A DNA stretch of 64,000 bases, taken from contig JAEZOB010000003.1 in NCBI GenBank assembly GCA_023414355.1, positions 62,001 to 126,000 on the forward strand. The letters are read 5' to 3'. The DNA is from Bacillota bacterium. GTDB taxonomy: Bacteria > Bacillota > Clostridia > Lachnospirales > Lachnospiraceae. Positions 17,009-24,468 of this stretch are shown here, in pieces. Numbering within the stretch: position 1 is the stretch's first letter; each line of letters opens with the position of its first letter. Made by a program: the position numbers and the translations under genes. The notes beneath the pieces are model-generated. The model did no database searches, was not told the DNA's origin, and was given only the letters and a program-made list of their open reading frames with translations.

Positions 17009-17320
17009 TTATCTGATTTTTATGGATACCTTCACGTTCTGAGCCTCGACCTCGACGAGATCATAGGCTTCGTCAAAAGTTAAGCTCTTAAATACTCTGA
17101 GTATGGATACCATTAATTCCTTTACCGCATGGATGGATACGGAATGGGGGGAAGGACTGAACCCCTTGGGAACAAAGAAGCAGGCCAGAGTCAGAAGATC
17201 CATAACACATTCTGTCAATTCTTCGAAGGCATAGAGGGAAATCGGAAGATTCATGTAGAAGTGTTTATTTTCTGTGACATGAATCTTAATCCATAATATT
17301 CGAAAATTTTTATTCCACAT
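17009..17320 (-). CDS. Small protein paralogous to its upstream neighbour
   Basis: A 103-residue protein with no named family that I recognise. The pattern FRILWIKIHVTENKHFYMNLPISLY followed by LVEVEAQNVKVSIKIR can be laid over KYLKIKVTSDNKSVNVNVNVPI and VDVEAWDESHNAMIKVKI in the preceding gene (shown here split by the intervening helices). It therefore appears to be a shortened paralogue that lacks the N-terminal SHOCT-like helix pair. Its first 11 bp overlap the end of that gene, so the two are co-translated. A role in the same envelope-related complex is inferred. Confidence 0.65.
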   Translation of the reverse strand: MWNKNFRILWIKIHVTENKHFYMNLPISLYAFEELTECVMDLLTLACFFVPKGFSPSPHSVSIHAVKELMVSILRVFKSLTFDEAYDLVEVEAQNVKVSIKIR

Positions 17321-17753
17321 AAATCTTCACCTTAATCATAGCATTATGGCTCTCGTCCCAAGCCTCTACATCCACGATACTGGGATCATCCAGTGTGCCG
17401 TTCAGGACTTCCTCTATGATTTTTGCAAAATCGATACTGGAGATATCGATTCCCTTGGACTCCATTTCCCTTCTTGCATCAGCAGGAATTACCTTGCTCA
17501 TCTTGTCGGCTACCTCGCCTATGGTAGTTAGAAGTCGGATCGGAACATTGACATTGACATTCACACTTTTGTTATCTGAGGTGACTTTAATTTTTAAGTA
17601 TTTATAATTCTGTCTGGTATTTATCATAGCTGTACCAGTGGATAATTGTTCTGCCTCCTTACCAGTATTTAAGGCATCCAGAAGCTCCATTCCCTCAGCG
17701 GCAGTGATCTGTCCTTTTTCAATCATTTCAAGAATTTTCTGTTGTTCGTTCAT
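17310..17753 (-). CDS. SHOCT-like protein (YvlB/LiaX N-terminal type)
   Basis: A 147-residue protein. Residues 1-30 (QQKILEMIEKGQITAAEGME) are the SHOCT-like helix pair found at the N-terminus of YvlB/LiaX-type proteins. Residues 50-147 form a beta-rich domain with alternating VNVNVNVPI and a C-terminal MIKVKIYVE strand. No membrane segment is present. In Firmicutes such proteins sit with DUF2089 and YvlD-like membrane proteins and respond to envelope stress, which is the layout here. It starts 27 bp after the DUF2089 gene with AGGGAGGTTAAC upstream. Confidence 0.7.
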   Translation of the reverse strand: MNEQQKILEMIEKGQITAAEGMELLDALNTGKEAEQLSTGTAMINTRQNYKYLKIKVTSDNKSVNVNVNVPIRLLTTIGEVADKMSKVIPADARREMESKGIDISSIDFAKIIEEVLNGTLDDPSIVDVEAWDESHNAMIKVKIYVE

Positions 17754-17780
17754 GTGTTAACCTCCCTATTAAATAAATAA

Positions 17781-18170
17781 TTATAAATTTTTCAGCTTTT
17801 CTGTTGCTTCTTTCGGTGTGATTTCACCTTTGGATAATTGATCCAGTATTTCATTTTTTGCGGCTGCTTTTTCTTCGCTATCTTTTTGACTTTCCTTTGT
17901 GATGATTTCGAAGCCCAGACCCCGTATGACCGAATCTAACTTACCGCGCACTGTAGGGTAGGAGATACCCAGTTCTTTCTCAACATCCTTGATGTTTCCG
18001 CGGCACCGGATGAACACCTTGATAAACTCCAGTTCCTCCTCCGGTAAGCGGCAGAACTCACAGGGTTGAAAATCACCTTCGATTGCTGTGGAGCATTTTG
18101 GACAGCCGAGCTTAGTAATCGTAAGCTTTTCGCCACATACGGGACATTTTCCCGGCGCTTTATACTTCAT
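17781..18170 (-). CDS. DUF2089 zinc-ribbon regulator
   Basis: A 129-residue protein. A zinc ribbon is formed by CPVCGEKL (about 9-16) and CPKCSTAI (about 23-30), with another pair near CEFCRLPEEEL. A helix-turn-helix-like segment follows (GNIKDVEKELGISYPTVRGK, about 57-76), and a SHOCT-like C-terminal helix pair (LDQLSKGEITPKEATEKL). DUF2089 proteins are thought to be DNA-binding regulators. Here it leads the operon and shares the SHOCT-like tail with the next gene's N-terminus, so direct interaction between the two is plausible. The start follows AAGGAGGTTAAC. Confidence 0.8.
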   Translation of the reverse strand: MKYKAPGKCPVCGEKLTITKLGCPKCSTAIEGDFQPCEFCRLPEEELEFIKVFIRCRGNIKDVEKELGISYPTVRGKLDSVIRGLGFEIITKESQKDSEEKAAAKNEILDQLSKGEITPKEATEKLKNL

Positions 18171-18261
18171 GTTAACCTCCTTGCTGTGATAGCAGCCTGC
18201 TGAGCTACAGTAGATTACTATCCAGTGGTTTACTTTATTGGATTTGTTATCTGATGGCTAT

Positions 18262-18290
18262 AATATATACCTTCCCTAACGAAATGTCAA
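18262..18290 (-). promoter_or_regulatory. Promoter of the DUF2089 operon
   Basis: On the minus strand TTGACA (18285-18290), 17-bp spacer, TATATT (18262-18267), about 90 bp upstream of the DUF2089 start. AT-rich dyads lie just upstream of the -35 box. Confidence 0.7.
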
Positions 18291-18459
18291 TATATAAATT
18301 AATAATATTGATAAAGTAATTAATAATATTAATATTGTCATTAATAATATTAATTTCTAATTAAATTGTTCATAAACACCTCGCATTTGTGTCCGACTTT
18401 GTCGGGCATGCTGTGAAGAGCATCGGACCCTTTATTATATAACGTTCCGAGTATAAGAA

Positions 18460-18496
18460 AGAACAGCGAGTCTGATCACATTGATATCGCTGTTCT
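18460..18496 (-). terminator. Probable terminator of the BIG2 gene
   Basis: 10-bp stem AGAACAGCGA/TCGCTGTTCT with a 17-base loop, followed on the minus strand by TTCTTATAC. The T-run is weak. Confidence 0.5.
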
Positions 18497-18564
18497 CTCA
18501 TATTAAAACATTTAATTTTTAAAATACTAACATTGATAAAGCCTGTGCATGATTCTCATAGAAA

Positions 18565-19575
18565 TTACTCTTTATCGGTTACATGCACGACACAGCGTAC
18601 TCGAGTACCGTCCTCCGAGGCATAGATATAGGCTCTGCCCTTCTGCCAGGCAGTTATGGTTCCATCCTCATCCACGGAACAGACATTAGGATTACTGCTC
18701 GACCAGACAGCAGGGTTACCAGATGTTACCTTTGCTGTCAAATCCGTGACTTCACCTAATAACAGAGTCAGCTCTTCGGGGTTAACCTTAATCTCCGGTG
18801 GCTCTACAATGATTTCGCAGCTTCTGGTGATGGAGTCGACGGAAGCCGTAATTACAGCTGTTCCATGCTTTAATGCAGTTACAGTACCGTTTTCATCGAC
18901 CACGGCGACGCTTTTCTTATTGCTTTTCCAGACAGGAGCCACTGAAGAGGAGACTTCTGCAGTCAGCTTGGCCGTCTGCCCACGGAATAATTTAAGTTTA
19001 GATCGGTTCAGCTTTATCGTAGGATAGGTCACCCTAATTCTGCAGGTCTTACAGGTTCCATCCGCTGATGCGGTTACCGTAGTCTCACCGGGCTTCATTC
19101 CGGTTACCAAACCTTGGTCATCCACGATAGCTATGCTTTTTTTACTGCTCTTCCAGGTGACTGCGGATTGATTGGAGGTAACTGCTGATAAGTATAGAGT
19201 CTCACCCCGTTCCAGCGATACAGATGTCTGGCTTATTGTGATGGTAGTCTTTTCGACACTTACCTTACAGGACGCCTCACCGTTCTTTATCTTCGCAGTA
19301 ATCGTTACCGTTCCCGGCTTTTTGGCAGTAACCTTGCCATAGGTATTTACGGAAGCAATTTTTGAAGAACTGCTTTTCCAGTTCGGCATGTCTCCTGTTG
19401 AGGTGACGGCGATCAGATAGAATTCATCACCGACTTTAGCAGTAGCATGATACTGGGAAAGGAGGACGAAGCCAAGAGAATCTGCATTTGCGTTGGTGTT
19501 AGGGAAGATAGGAGAGAGAAGCAGGATCATAATACACAAGAAAATTGCTAGAAAGCGTCTTTTGATTTTAGACAT
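18565..19575 (-). CDS. Secreted protein with four BIG2 (bacterial Ig-like group 2) repeats
   Basis: A 336-residue protein with a signal peptide (KIKRRFLAIFLCIMILLL, cleavage probably after NANA). The rest is four ~75-residue BIG2 domains, each with a W-K/S-S core, an SV-D-x-G-x-VTA turn and a final V strand (for example VTWKSSKKSIAIVDDQGLVT). There is no LPXTG or membrane anchor, so it is secreted or loosely wall-bound. BIG2 proteins serve in adhesion or as spacer modules, but here nothing other than BIG2 is present. The start at 19575 is chosen because AAAGGAGGAATTT precedes it; an upstream in-frame TTG would run through that site. Confidence 0.85.
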   Translation of the reverse strand: MSKIKRRFLAIFLCIMILLLSPIFPNTNANADSLGFVLLSQYHATAKVGDEFYLIAVTSTGDMPNWKSSSSKIASVNTYGKVTAKKPGTVTITAKIKNGEASCKVSVEKTTITISQTSVSLERGETLYLSAVTSNQSAVTWKSSKKSIAIVDDQGLVTGMKPGETTVTASADGTCKTCRIRVTYPTIKLNRSKLKLFRGQTAKLTAEVSSSVAPVWKSNKKSVAVVDENGTVTALKHGTAVITASVDSITRSCEIIVEPPEIKVNPEELTLLLGEVTDLTAKVTSGNPAVWSSSNPNVCSVDEDGTITAWQKGRAYIYASEDGTRVRCVVHVTDKE

Positions 19576-19940
19576 AAATTCCTCCTTTTTTGTTGGAATC
19601 AATGCCCAGGCTTTCTATTAGCTTATCATAAATATGAATGGAAGTATATCCGGCATAACAGACAAATAAATGATGATTTTTCGGAAATATGGATAAAAAG
19701 AGGACTAAGGCTGAAAATGCCTAATCTTATAGAATAAATTTAATCATACATAATAAGATTAACAGTTACTAGTGTTGCAACATTGATTTAGCACACGGCT
19801 AACTTTTGCATAAATATTTTTTTATAATATGACATATAGGTGTCATATTAATACTTTTATAATTTTCCTTATCAGGTATCAATCGCAGTTATGACATAGT
19901 TGTGGTTGGTGCCATAGCATATAATAAGGAGGAGTATTTT
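19576..19940. other. Divergent intergenic region with a palindromic operator
   Basis: No gene is visible. It contains the upstream regions of the BIG2 gene (minus) and the DUF3795 gene (plus). The clear structure is the inverted repeat at 19825-19850; a further TTATGACATAG half-site lies at about 19890. Confidence 0.55.
19825..19850. promoter_or_regulatory. Operator-like inverted repeat
   Basis: Perfect 10-bp repeat TAATATGACA (19825-19834) and TGTCATATTA (19841-19850) with a 6-bp spacer. It overlaps a TATAAT at 19823-19828, so a bound protein would block that -10 box. The regulator is not identified. Confidence 0.6.
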
Positions 19941-20273
19941 ATGAGTCAAATAATGGCTTACTGTGGTCTACTTTGTAACGAATGTCCTACCTACATTGCA
20001 ACTATGAATAATGATGATGAGCTTCGCAGAAAAACGGCTGAAGAATGGGGGAAGATGTTTCATGCCGAATTGAAACCGGAGCAGATGAATTGCAGAGGGT
20101 GTCTGTCAGAAGAACGTTTTTCACATTGTGATGATTGCAATATCCGCAGTTGTAGTATTGCGATGCAGCATAGCAGTTGCGGAGTATGTGATTCCTTCCC
20201 CTGTGGTAGGGTAAAGGATATTATTGATTATGATGAGAATGCAAGAAAAAGACTTGAGGCTTTGAGAGCATAA
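19941..20273 (+). CDS. DUF3795 Cys-rich protein
   Basis: A 110-residue soluble protein with many cysteines in a DUF3795 pattern: YCGLLCNECPTY at 6-17, then CRGCL, CDDCNIRSC and CGVCDSFPCGR. The cysteine spacing suggests metal or Fe-S binding, although the function of the family is unknown. The start at 19941 has AAGGAGGAGTATTTT upstream; an in-frame alternative at 19902 would read through that site. It is monocistronic, with an operator-like repeat upstream and a strong terminator downstream. Confidence 0.85.
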   Translation: MSQIMAYCGLLCNECPTYIATMNNDDELRRKTAEEWGKMFHAELKPEQMNCRGCLSEERFSHCDDCNIRSCSIAMQHSSCGVCDSFPCGRVKDIIDYDENARKRLEALRA

Positions 20274-20326
20274 ACTAGGTTTATAATACTGAGTATATAG
20301 AACTGAGTAAATAATAATGAGTACAT

Positions 20327-20376
20327 AAAAAGAGGGTGATGCTGCCGATGTTCGGTGATCGCATCTCCCTCTTTTT
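20327..20376. terminator. Bidirectional terminator
   Basis: Stem AAAAAGAGGG-GATGC paired with GCATC-CCCTCTTTTT, loop about 15 bases, T-run at 20372-20376 (A-run on the other side). It serves the DUF3795 gene on the plus strand and the kinase gene on the minus strand. Confidence 0.85.
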
Positions 20377-20436
20377 ATAAAAATATGTGGGCAATAATAT
20401 GACATAGGCGTCTGGGGTTATAGTCTCAGCTATAGT

Positions 20437-22035
20437 TTACCTATTCATAGCGGAAAAATTCTTTTTATTGGACAGATATAATTGCTGAAAAGTCCGATAC
20501 CCCTGATTGTACACTTCCCGGTTCTCAGGCCTCGGCAGGAAGGTTGCGGAGATATGTATTAAATCTTCTGCTTGCTCCAGACTTTCAATTCTCCCAAGAC
20601 CTACGGCTGCTGAGATAGCAGCACCCACAGATCCGACATTTTGGGGATTGGGAACAGTCTCTATCCTTCTGTCCAGGATATCGGCAAGTATTTGACAGGT
20701 CAGAGAGGAGAGTGCACCTCCACCGACAAACCGAATGGGATTGGAGGTAGAGATCTTCTTTTCCTGCGCTTCCAGCATCCATTTCATATGATAACAGACA
20801 CCTTCCAGAACAGAACGGATCAGCTGGGTCTTACCGGTATCCAGACTGATATTAAAGAACATACCACGTGCATTTGGATCCTCAAAGGGACATCGGTTAC
20901 CATGCAGCCAGGGCGTAAATATTACCCCATTGCTGCCTGCAGGTATCTGTACGATTGTATCCATCATATAATCATAGAGACTGGTATAGATTGCTTCATA
21001 TGCTTCTGTTACATTCTTTTTATCAAGATAGATATCTATTTCATCCAGAGCAAGGTGATCCTTCACCCATTCCAGACATTTTCCGGCGGTCTCCAATTCG
21101 GCAAAATAATTATAATGGCCATCCCATGCACCGACAATTGCAGCAATCATAGCACCGGTATCCACAATCTTTCGATCTACCACTGTTGAAACCCAACCGG
21201 AGGTTCCGCAGTAAATATGAGTGCTGCCGGTTTTGACGGCACCGGCGCCTACTCCGATCAGAGAGGCATCACCGCCCCCACCGAATACGGGTGTACCCAT
21301 GGTGAGACCGAGTTCAGCTGCTGCTTCCTGCGACAGGCTTCCTGCCTGTTCCGTGGATTTTATAATCTGAGGCAGATGAGAGGGGTTTACCTTCAGCATA
21401 CGGCACATGGTTTTACTGAAGCCGGAATGACCCTTTCGGGAATCATACAGCATGGTAGCAAAAGCAGAATCTGTAGTCATGATGAACTTCCCTGTACATT
21501 TGAGAACCAGATATTCCTTCACATCCAGCCATTTGTAAACAGTTTTAAACAGCTCGGGTTCATTATTTTCTACCCATTTATATTTCCATACAGGATCCTT
21601 GACACTTGCGGCCACGGCACCGGTGATGTATAAAGATTTCAAAAGCTTAATGATATTGCAGCCTGCAACTTTAAGACCATGAGCCATTCCTTGGCGAAGC
21701 TCATTGCCGGCTCGTTGATCCATATAACTCATAGCAGGGCGGACAGGATTACCTTCCTTGTCTACCAGCACCAGACCCTGCATCTGTGAGCAGAAGGAAA
21801 GTCCTGCTATTTTATCCGAAGTGATACCGGAACGCAGGAGAACCTCTTTTGTGGTAGTACACATCGCTTCCCACCAGTCCTCAGGATTTTGTTCCGCGCC
21901 TCCGTTTTCAAAAAGCTTCAGGGGGTAAGCGCTGCTTGCGTAGGCAATCAGGTCGATTTTCTGCTCTATTTGAAAGAGACAGGTTTTTACCGCTGTTGTG
22001 CCAATATCATATGCAATAATATAGGAACCCACCAT
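20437..22035 (-). CDS. FGGY-family carbohydrate kinase, xylulokinase-like
   Basis: A 532-residue sugar kinase. The N-terminal ATPase fold starts with AYDIGTTAVKTCLFQI (phosphate loop). A conserved MSYMDQRAGNE follows near 102, then GGGDASLIGVGAG near 252, and the C-terminal FGGY signature region with VGGGALSSLTCQILADI near 438. It phosphorylates a sugar or polyol with ATP in the cytoplasm; the family covers xylulose, ribulose, glycerol and others, and the substrate is not evident. The start has GGAGGATACG upstream. It lies 91 bp downstream of a TetR gene in the same direction, probably one autoregulated unit, opposite the aminotransferase-aldolase-transporter operon with which it likely forms one pathway. 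Confidence 0.85.
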   Translation of the reverse strand: MVGSYIIAYDIGTTAVKTCLFQIEQKIDLIAYASSAYPLKLFENGGAEQNPEDWWEAMCTTTKEVLLRSGITSDKIAGLSFCSQMQGLVLVDKEGNPVRPAMSYMDQRAGNELRQGMAHGLKVAGCNIIKLLKSLYITGAVAASVKDPVWKYKWVENNEPELFKTVYKWLDVKEYLVLKCTGKFIMTTDSAFATMLYDSRKGHSGFSKTMCRMLKVNPSHLPQIIKSTEQAGSLSQEAAAELGLTMGTPVFGGGGDASLIGVGAGAVKTGSTHIYCGTSGWVSTVVDRKIVDTGAMIAAIVGAWDGHYNYFAELETAGKCLEWVKDHLALDEIDIYLDKKNVTEAYEAIYTSLYDYMMDTIVQIPAGSNGVIFTPWLHGNRCPFEDPNARGMFFNISLDTGKTQLIRSVLEGVCYHMKWMLEAQEKKISTSNPIRFVGGGALSSLTCQILADILDRRIETVPNPQNVGSVGAAISAAVGLGRIESLEQAEDLIHISATFLPRPENREVYNQGYRTFQQLYLSNKKNFSAMNR

Positions 22036-22126
22036 CGTATCCTCCGTCTGCCATGCCCGATGCTTATCACGGCACAGCCGTATGAAATCGTTATTCTATT
22101 GTAAGAGCCGGTCGCATAATAGGTGC

Positions 22127-22771
22127 TTATCGGGTCTTATTAGTAAAAGCAGCTTTGATGAATTTTAACGACTGTTCAATGACAAAATCATCCCGATCGA
22201 AGATATCATCACTGACATAAAGTTTAAAACGTTCGCGGTAATAATCGCAGGAATAGGAAAACTGAAACATCATAAAAAGATTATCAAGAAGGAAAGCAAA
22301 CATCTTCGGATCGCAATCCGTTCTGGCTTCATTCTCCTGCTGGGCTCTTTCGATCAAGGAGGAGTAGAGCTGTGCTGTCATAGACTCAAGCTCCCCGACA
22401 GCTTCACATATCATACTGGAATTACTTTGTGTCGCCATCTCGTTATAGAGACGGATCATATTCATATTATCTCTGGAATGCTTCTGTATCGTACGTAGTA
22501 GCTTCTCTACTTTTATCAGGATATCTTCATCGTCCGTCATGATTTGTTCCAGAGTTTCTTTCAATATAGAAGCACAATGCTTGACTGTAGTCAGAAACAG
22601 ATCCTCTTTATTATCAAAATATTGAAAAAGACTGCCCACACTGATCCCTGCGTTGCGGGCGATTTTATTGGTATTGGCATTGACGTAGCCATAAACAGCA
22701 AATTCATTGATCGCCGAATCATAGATGCGATTCCTTTTTTCTTCCGGAATTCGTAAGAATAAATCTGTCAA
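22127..22771 (-). CDS. TetR-family regulator of the catabolic cluster
   Basis: A 214-residue regulator with a TetR helix-turn-helix at residues about 12-58 (NRIYDSAINEFAVYGYVNAN, then AGISVGSLFQYFDNKEDLF). Its ligand-binding domain is unassigned. A perfect palindrome (22791-22810) lies 20 bp before its start codon and a close variant (22930-22943) lies just downstream of the divergent promoter, so it probably represses itself, the kinase gene downstream, and the aminotransferase operon. The start is followed upstream by GGAGGTGTCATTTTG-type sequence; TTG or ATG choice is slightly uncertain. Confidence 0.88.
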   Translation of the reverse strand: MTDLFLRIPEEKRNRIYDSAINEFAVYGYVNANTNKIARNAGISVGSLFQYFDNKEDLFLTTVKHCASILKETLEQIMTDDEDILIKVEKLLRTIQKHSRDNMNMIRLYNEMATQSNSSMICEAVGELESMTAQLYSSLIERAQQENEARTDCDPKMFAFLLDNLFMMFQFSYSCDYYRERFKLYVSDDIFDRDDFVIEQSLKFIKAAFTNKTR

Positions 22772-22790
22772 AATGACACCTCCAAAGAAA

Positions 22791-22810
22791 TTATGAGCAG
22801 TTGCTCATAA
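22791..22810. promoter_or_regulatory. TetR operator 1 (kinase side)
   Basis: Palindrome TTATGAGCA-GT-TGCTCATAA, with 9-bp perfect arms. It lies between a minus-strand TATATT (22824-22829) and the TetR start codon. Confidence 0.8.
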
Positions 22811-22890
22811 ATGAGTTTACCACAATATAGTAAAAATTGCAATATTGAAACTATTTTCAGGATTCGGCAGTGCATTTTGCCTGATAAACA

Positions 22891-22918
22891 TTGACATTAA
22901 CTGCCAAAGTGGTATAAT
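22891..22918 (+). promoter_or_regulatory. Promoter of the aminotransferase-aldolase-MFS operon
   Basis: Consensus TTGACA (22891-22896), 16-bp spacer, TATAAT (22913-22918). The predicted start of transcription at about 22925 lies directly before operator 2. Confidence 0.8.
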
Positions 22919-22929
22919 CGAATTAAAAG

Positions 22930-22943
22930 TGAGCCGTCACTCA
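22930..22943 (+). promoter_or_regulatory. TetR operator 2 (aminotransferase side)
   Basis: TGAGCCGTCACTCA matches the core of operator 1 (TGAGCAGTTGCTCA) at 11 of 14 positions. It lies just after the predicted transcription start of the operon, where a repressor would block initiation or elongation. Confidence 0.7.
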
Positions 22944-22971
22944 TTTCACGAATAATTAAGGAGGATTAGGT

Positions 22972-24450
22972 ATGGATACTCGTTATGCTATTTCAAATTA
23001 CCCGGATGCGAAGAAGGTTAATCAGGAACTTACGGAGCTGATTAAGAAGCCAATCACAAGCATCAGCCCGGAAGCACTGGAAAAATATGAAAAAGAGTAT
23101 TTTGATCAAAAATGCGCAAAATCAAAAGCAATGATAGGAGAGGCAAAGCAGCTGATACCAGGAGGCGTTCAGCATAATCTTGCTTTTAACTATCCTTTTC
23201 CGTTGGTATTTTCTAAAGCACAGGGAGCATATCTTTATGACATCGACGGCAATCAGTATTATGACTTCCTGCAGGCAGGCGGACCCACCGTGCTCGGAAG
23301 TAATCCGGAATTCGTACGTAATAAGGTGATTGAGCTGCTAAATGATTGCGGACCCTCCACAGGATTGTTCCATGAATTCGAATATAAACTGGCTAAGAAG
23401 ATTTCTGAGAATTTCCCTACAGTGGAGATGTTTAGAATGCTTGGCTCGGGTACAGAAGCTTGTATGGCGGCTATTCGTGTGGCAAGACTTGCTACCGGCA
23501 AGAAGAACATCATTAAGATGGGAGGAGCATATCACGGCTGGAGTGACCAGCTGGCATACGGCATCCGAATTCCTGGCTCAAAATGGACTCAGGCTCATGG
23601 CGTGCCGCATTTCTGTTTCAGCCACACACAGGAGTTCTTCCCGAATGATTTGAAGGATTTGGAGCGTAAACTGAAGAGAAACAGATTACATGGCGGCACA
23701 GCTGCTGTTATGATAGAGCCAATTGGACCGGAAAGCGGAACCAGATGTGTGGATAAGGATTTCAATAAAGGTGTGGAAGCACTTTGCAGAAAATACGGTG
23801 CTTTATTCATCTTCGATGAGGTAGTGACAGCCTTCCGTGTCGGTATGGCAGGAGCTCAGGGATATTTCGGTGTGACACCGGATCTTACTGTCTTTGGTAA
23901 GGTGGTGGCCGGAGGTTATCCGGGTGCCGGCGGTCTGGGAGGAAAGAAGGAATATATGAAATACCTGGCAGCAGGTATCCAAACCGGTGATAAAGTTAAG
24001 AAAGCATTAATCGGAGGAACGATGGCAGCTGCACCGATCAGCTGTGTTGCCGGATACTATACCTTATGTGAAATAGAGGGAACCAATGCAGCACAGGTTG
24101 CTGGTCAGATGGGCGACAGGCTGACGAAGGGTCTTCAGGAACTGATCAAGAAATACAAACTTCCTTTCGTTGCCTTTAATCAAGGCTCTGTATGCCACCT
24201 GGAGACCGTGGGAACAGCCCATTTCTCCATCAATTGGTCTAAACCCTGGACGATACCGAAGATTTTACATGAGACCTCAGTACGTAAGAAGGAGATGGAG
24301 CATATGGGTGCCGCTTACATGGCAGAAGGTCTTGTAACTCTGGCAGGAAGCAGATTATACACCAGTGCTGCATATACGGAAGAGATGATCGATGATGCGT
24401 TAAGAAGATTTGAACGTGTGTTCCAGCATGTTGCCATGAAACAGGCATAG
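22972..24450 (+). CDS. Class III PLP-dependent aminotransferase, GSA-aminomutase (HemL)-like
   Basis: A 492-residue PLP enzyme. About 55 N-terminal residues are extra relative to HemL. Then come GGVQHNLAF, the GSGTEACMAAIRVARLATG segment that holds the PLP phosphate, FDEV with Asp282 for the pyridine nitrogen, and FGKVVAGGYPG with Lys310 as the Schiff-base lysine. All key residues are present, so the enzyme should be active. HemL moves an amino group within glutamate-1-semialdehyde, but no haem genes are nearby; the partners are an aldolase, kinase and transporter. A transaminase or aminomutase acting on an amino sugar or related compound is the better inference. Ribosome binding site TAAGGAGG. 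Confidence 0.8.
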   Translation: MDTRYAISNYPDAKKVNQELTELIKKPITSISPEALEKYEKEYFDQKCAKSKAMIGEAKQLIPGGVQHNLAFNYPFPLVFSKAQGAYLYDIDGNQYYDFLQAGGPTVLGSNPEFVRNKVIELLNDCGPSTGLFHEFEYKLAKKISENFPTVEMFRMLGSGTEACMAAIRVARLATGKKNIIKMGGAYHGWSDQLAYGIRIPGSKWTQAHGVPHFCFSHTQEFFPNDLKDLERKLKRNRLHGGTAAVMIEPIGPESGTRCVDKDFNKGVEALCRKYGALFIFDEVVTAFRVGMAGAQGYFGVTPDLTVFGKVVAGGYPGAGGLGGKKEYMKYLAAGIQTGDKVKKALIGGTMAAAPISCVAGYYTLCEIEGTNAAQVAGQMGDRLTKGLQELIKKYKLPFVAFNQGSVCHLETVGTAHFSINWSKPWTIPKILHETSVRKKEMEHMGAAYMAEGLVTLAGSRLYTSAAYTEEMIDDALRRFERVFQHVAMKQA

Positions 24451-24468
24451 AAGAAGCGGAGGTGCTTT

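Larger units (their letters stand above)
18171..18564. other. Intergenic region: envelope operon promoter, AT-rich dyads
   Basis: No gene is visible. 18262-18290 is a promoter. 18292-18362 is very AT-rich, with repeated ATTAATAATATTAAT-like dyads, possibly a protein-binding site upstream of that promoter. 18391-18427 holds GTCCGAC/GTCGGGC and GTCCGA/TCGGAC inverted repeats of unknown meaning. 18460-18496 is a stem-loop that probably ends the BIG2 gene. Confidence 0.6.

Noticed and set aside
18391..18427. Nested inverted repeats GTCCGAC/GTCGGGC as a riboswitch
   Set aside because: Short, with no known consensus and not in the leader of the nearest gene by the predicted promoter; left as unexplained intergenic structure.
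20641..21189. 182-codon ORF antisense to the FGGY kinase
   Set aside because: The kinase is a clear full-length family member; the opposite frame has no ribosome binding site or domain.
22972..24450. Assignment as hemL for haem biosynthesis
   Set aside because: No other haem genes are present, an N-terminal extension is unusual, and the operon context is catabolic.
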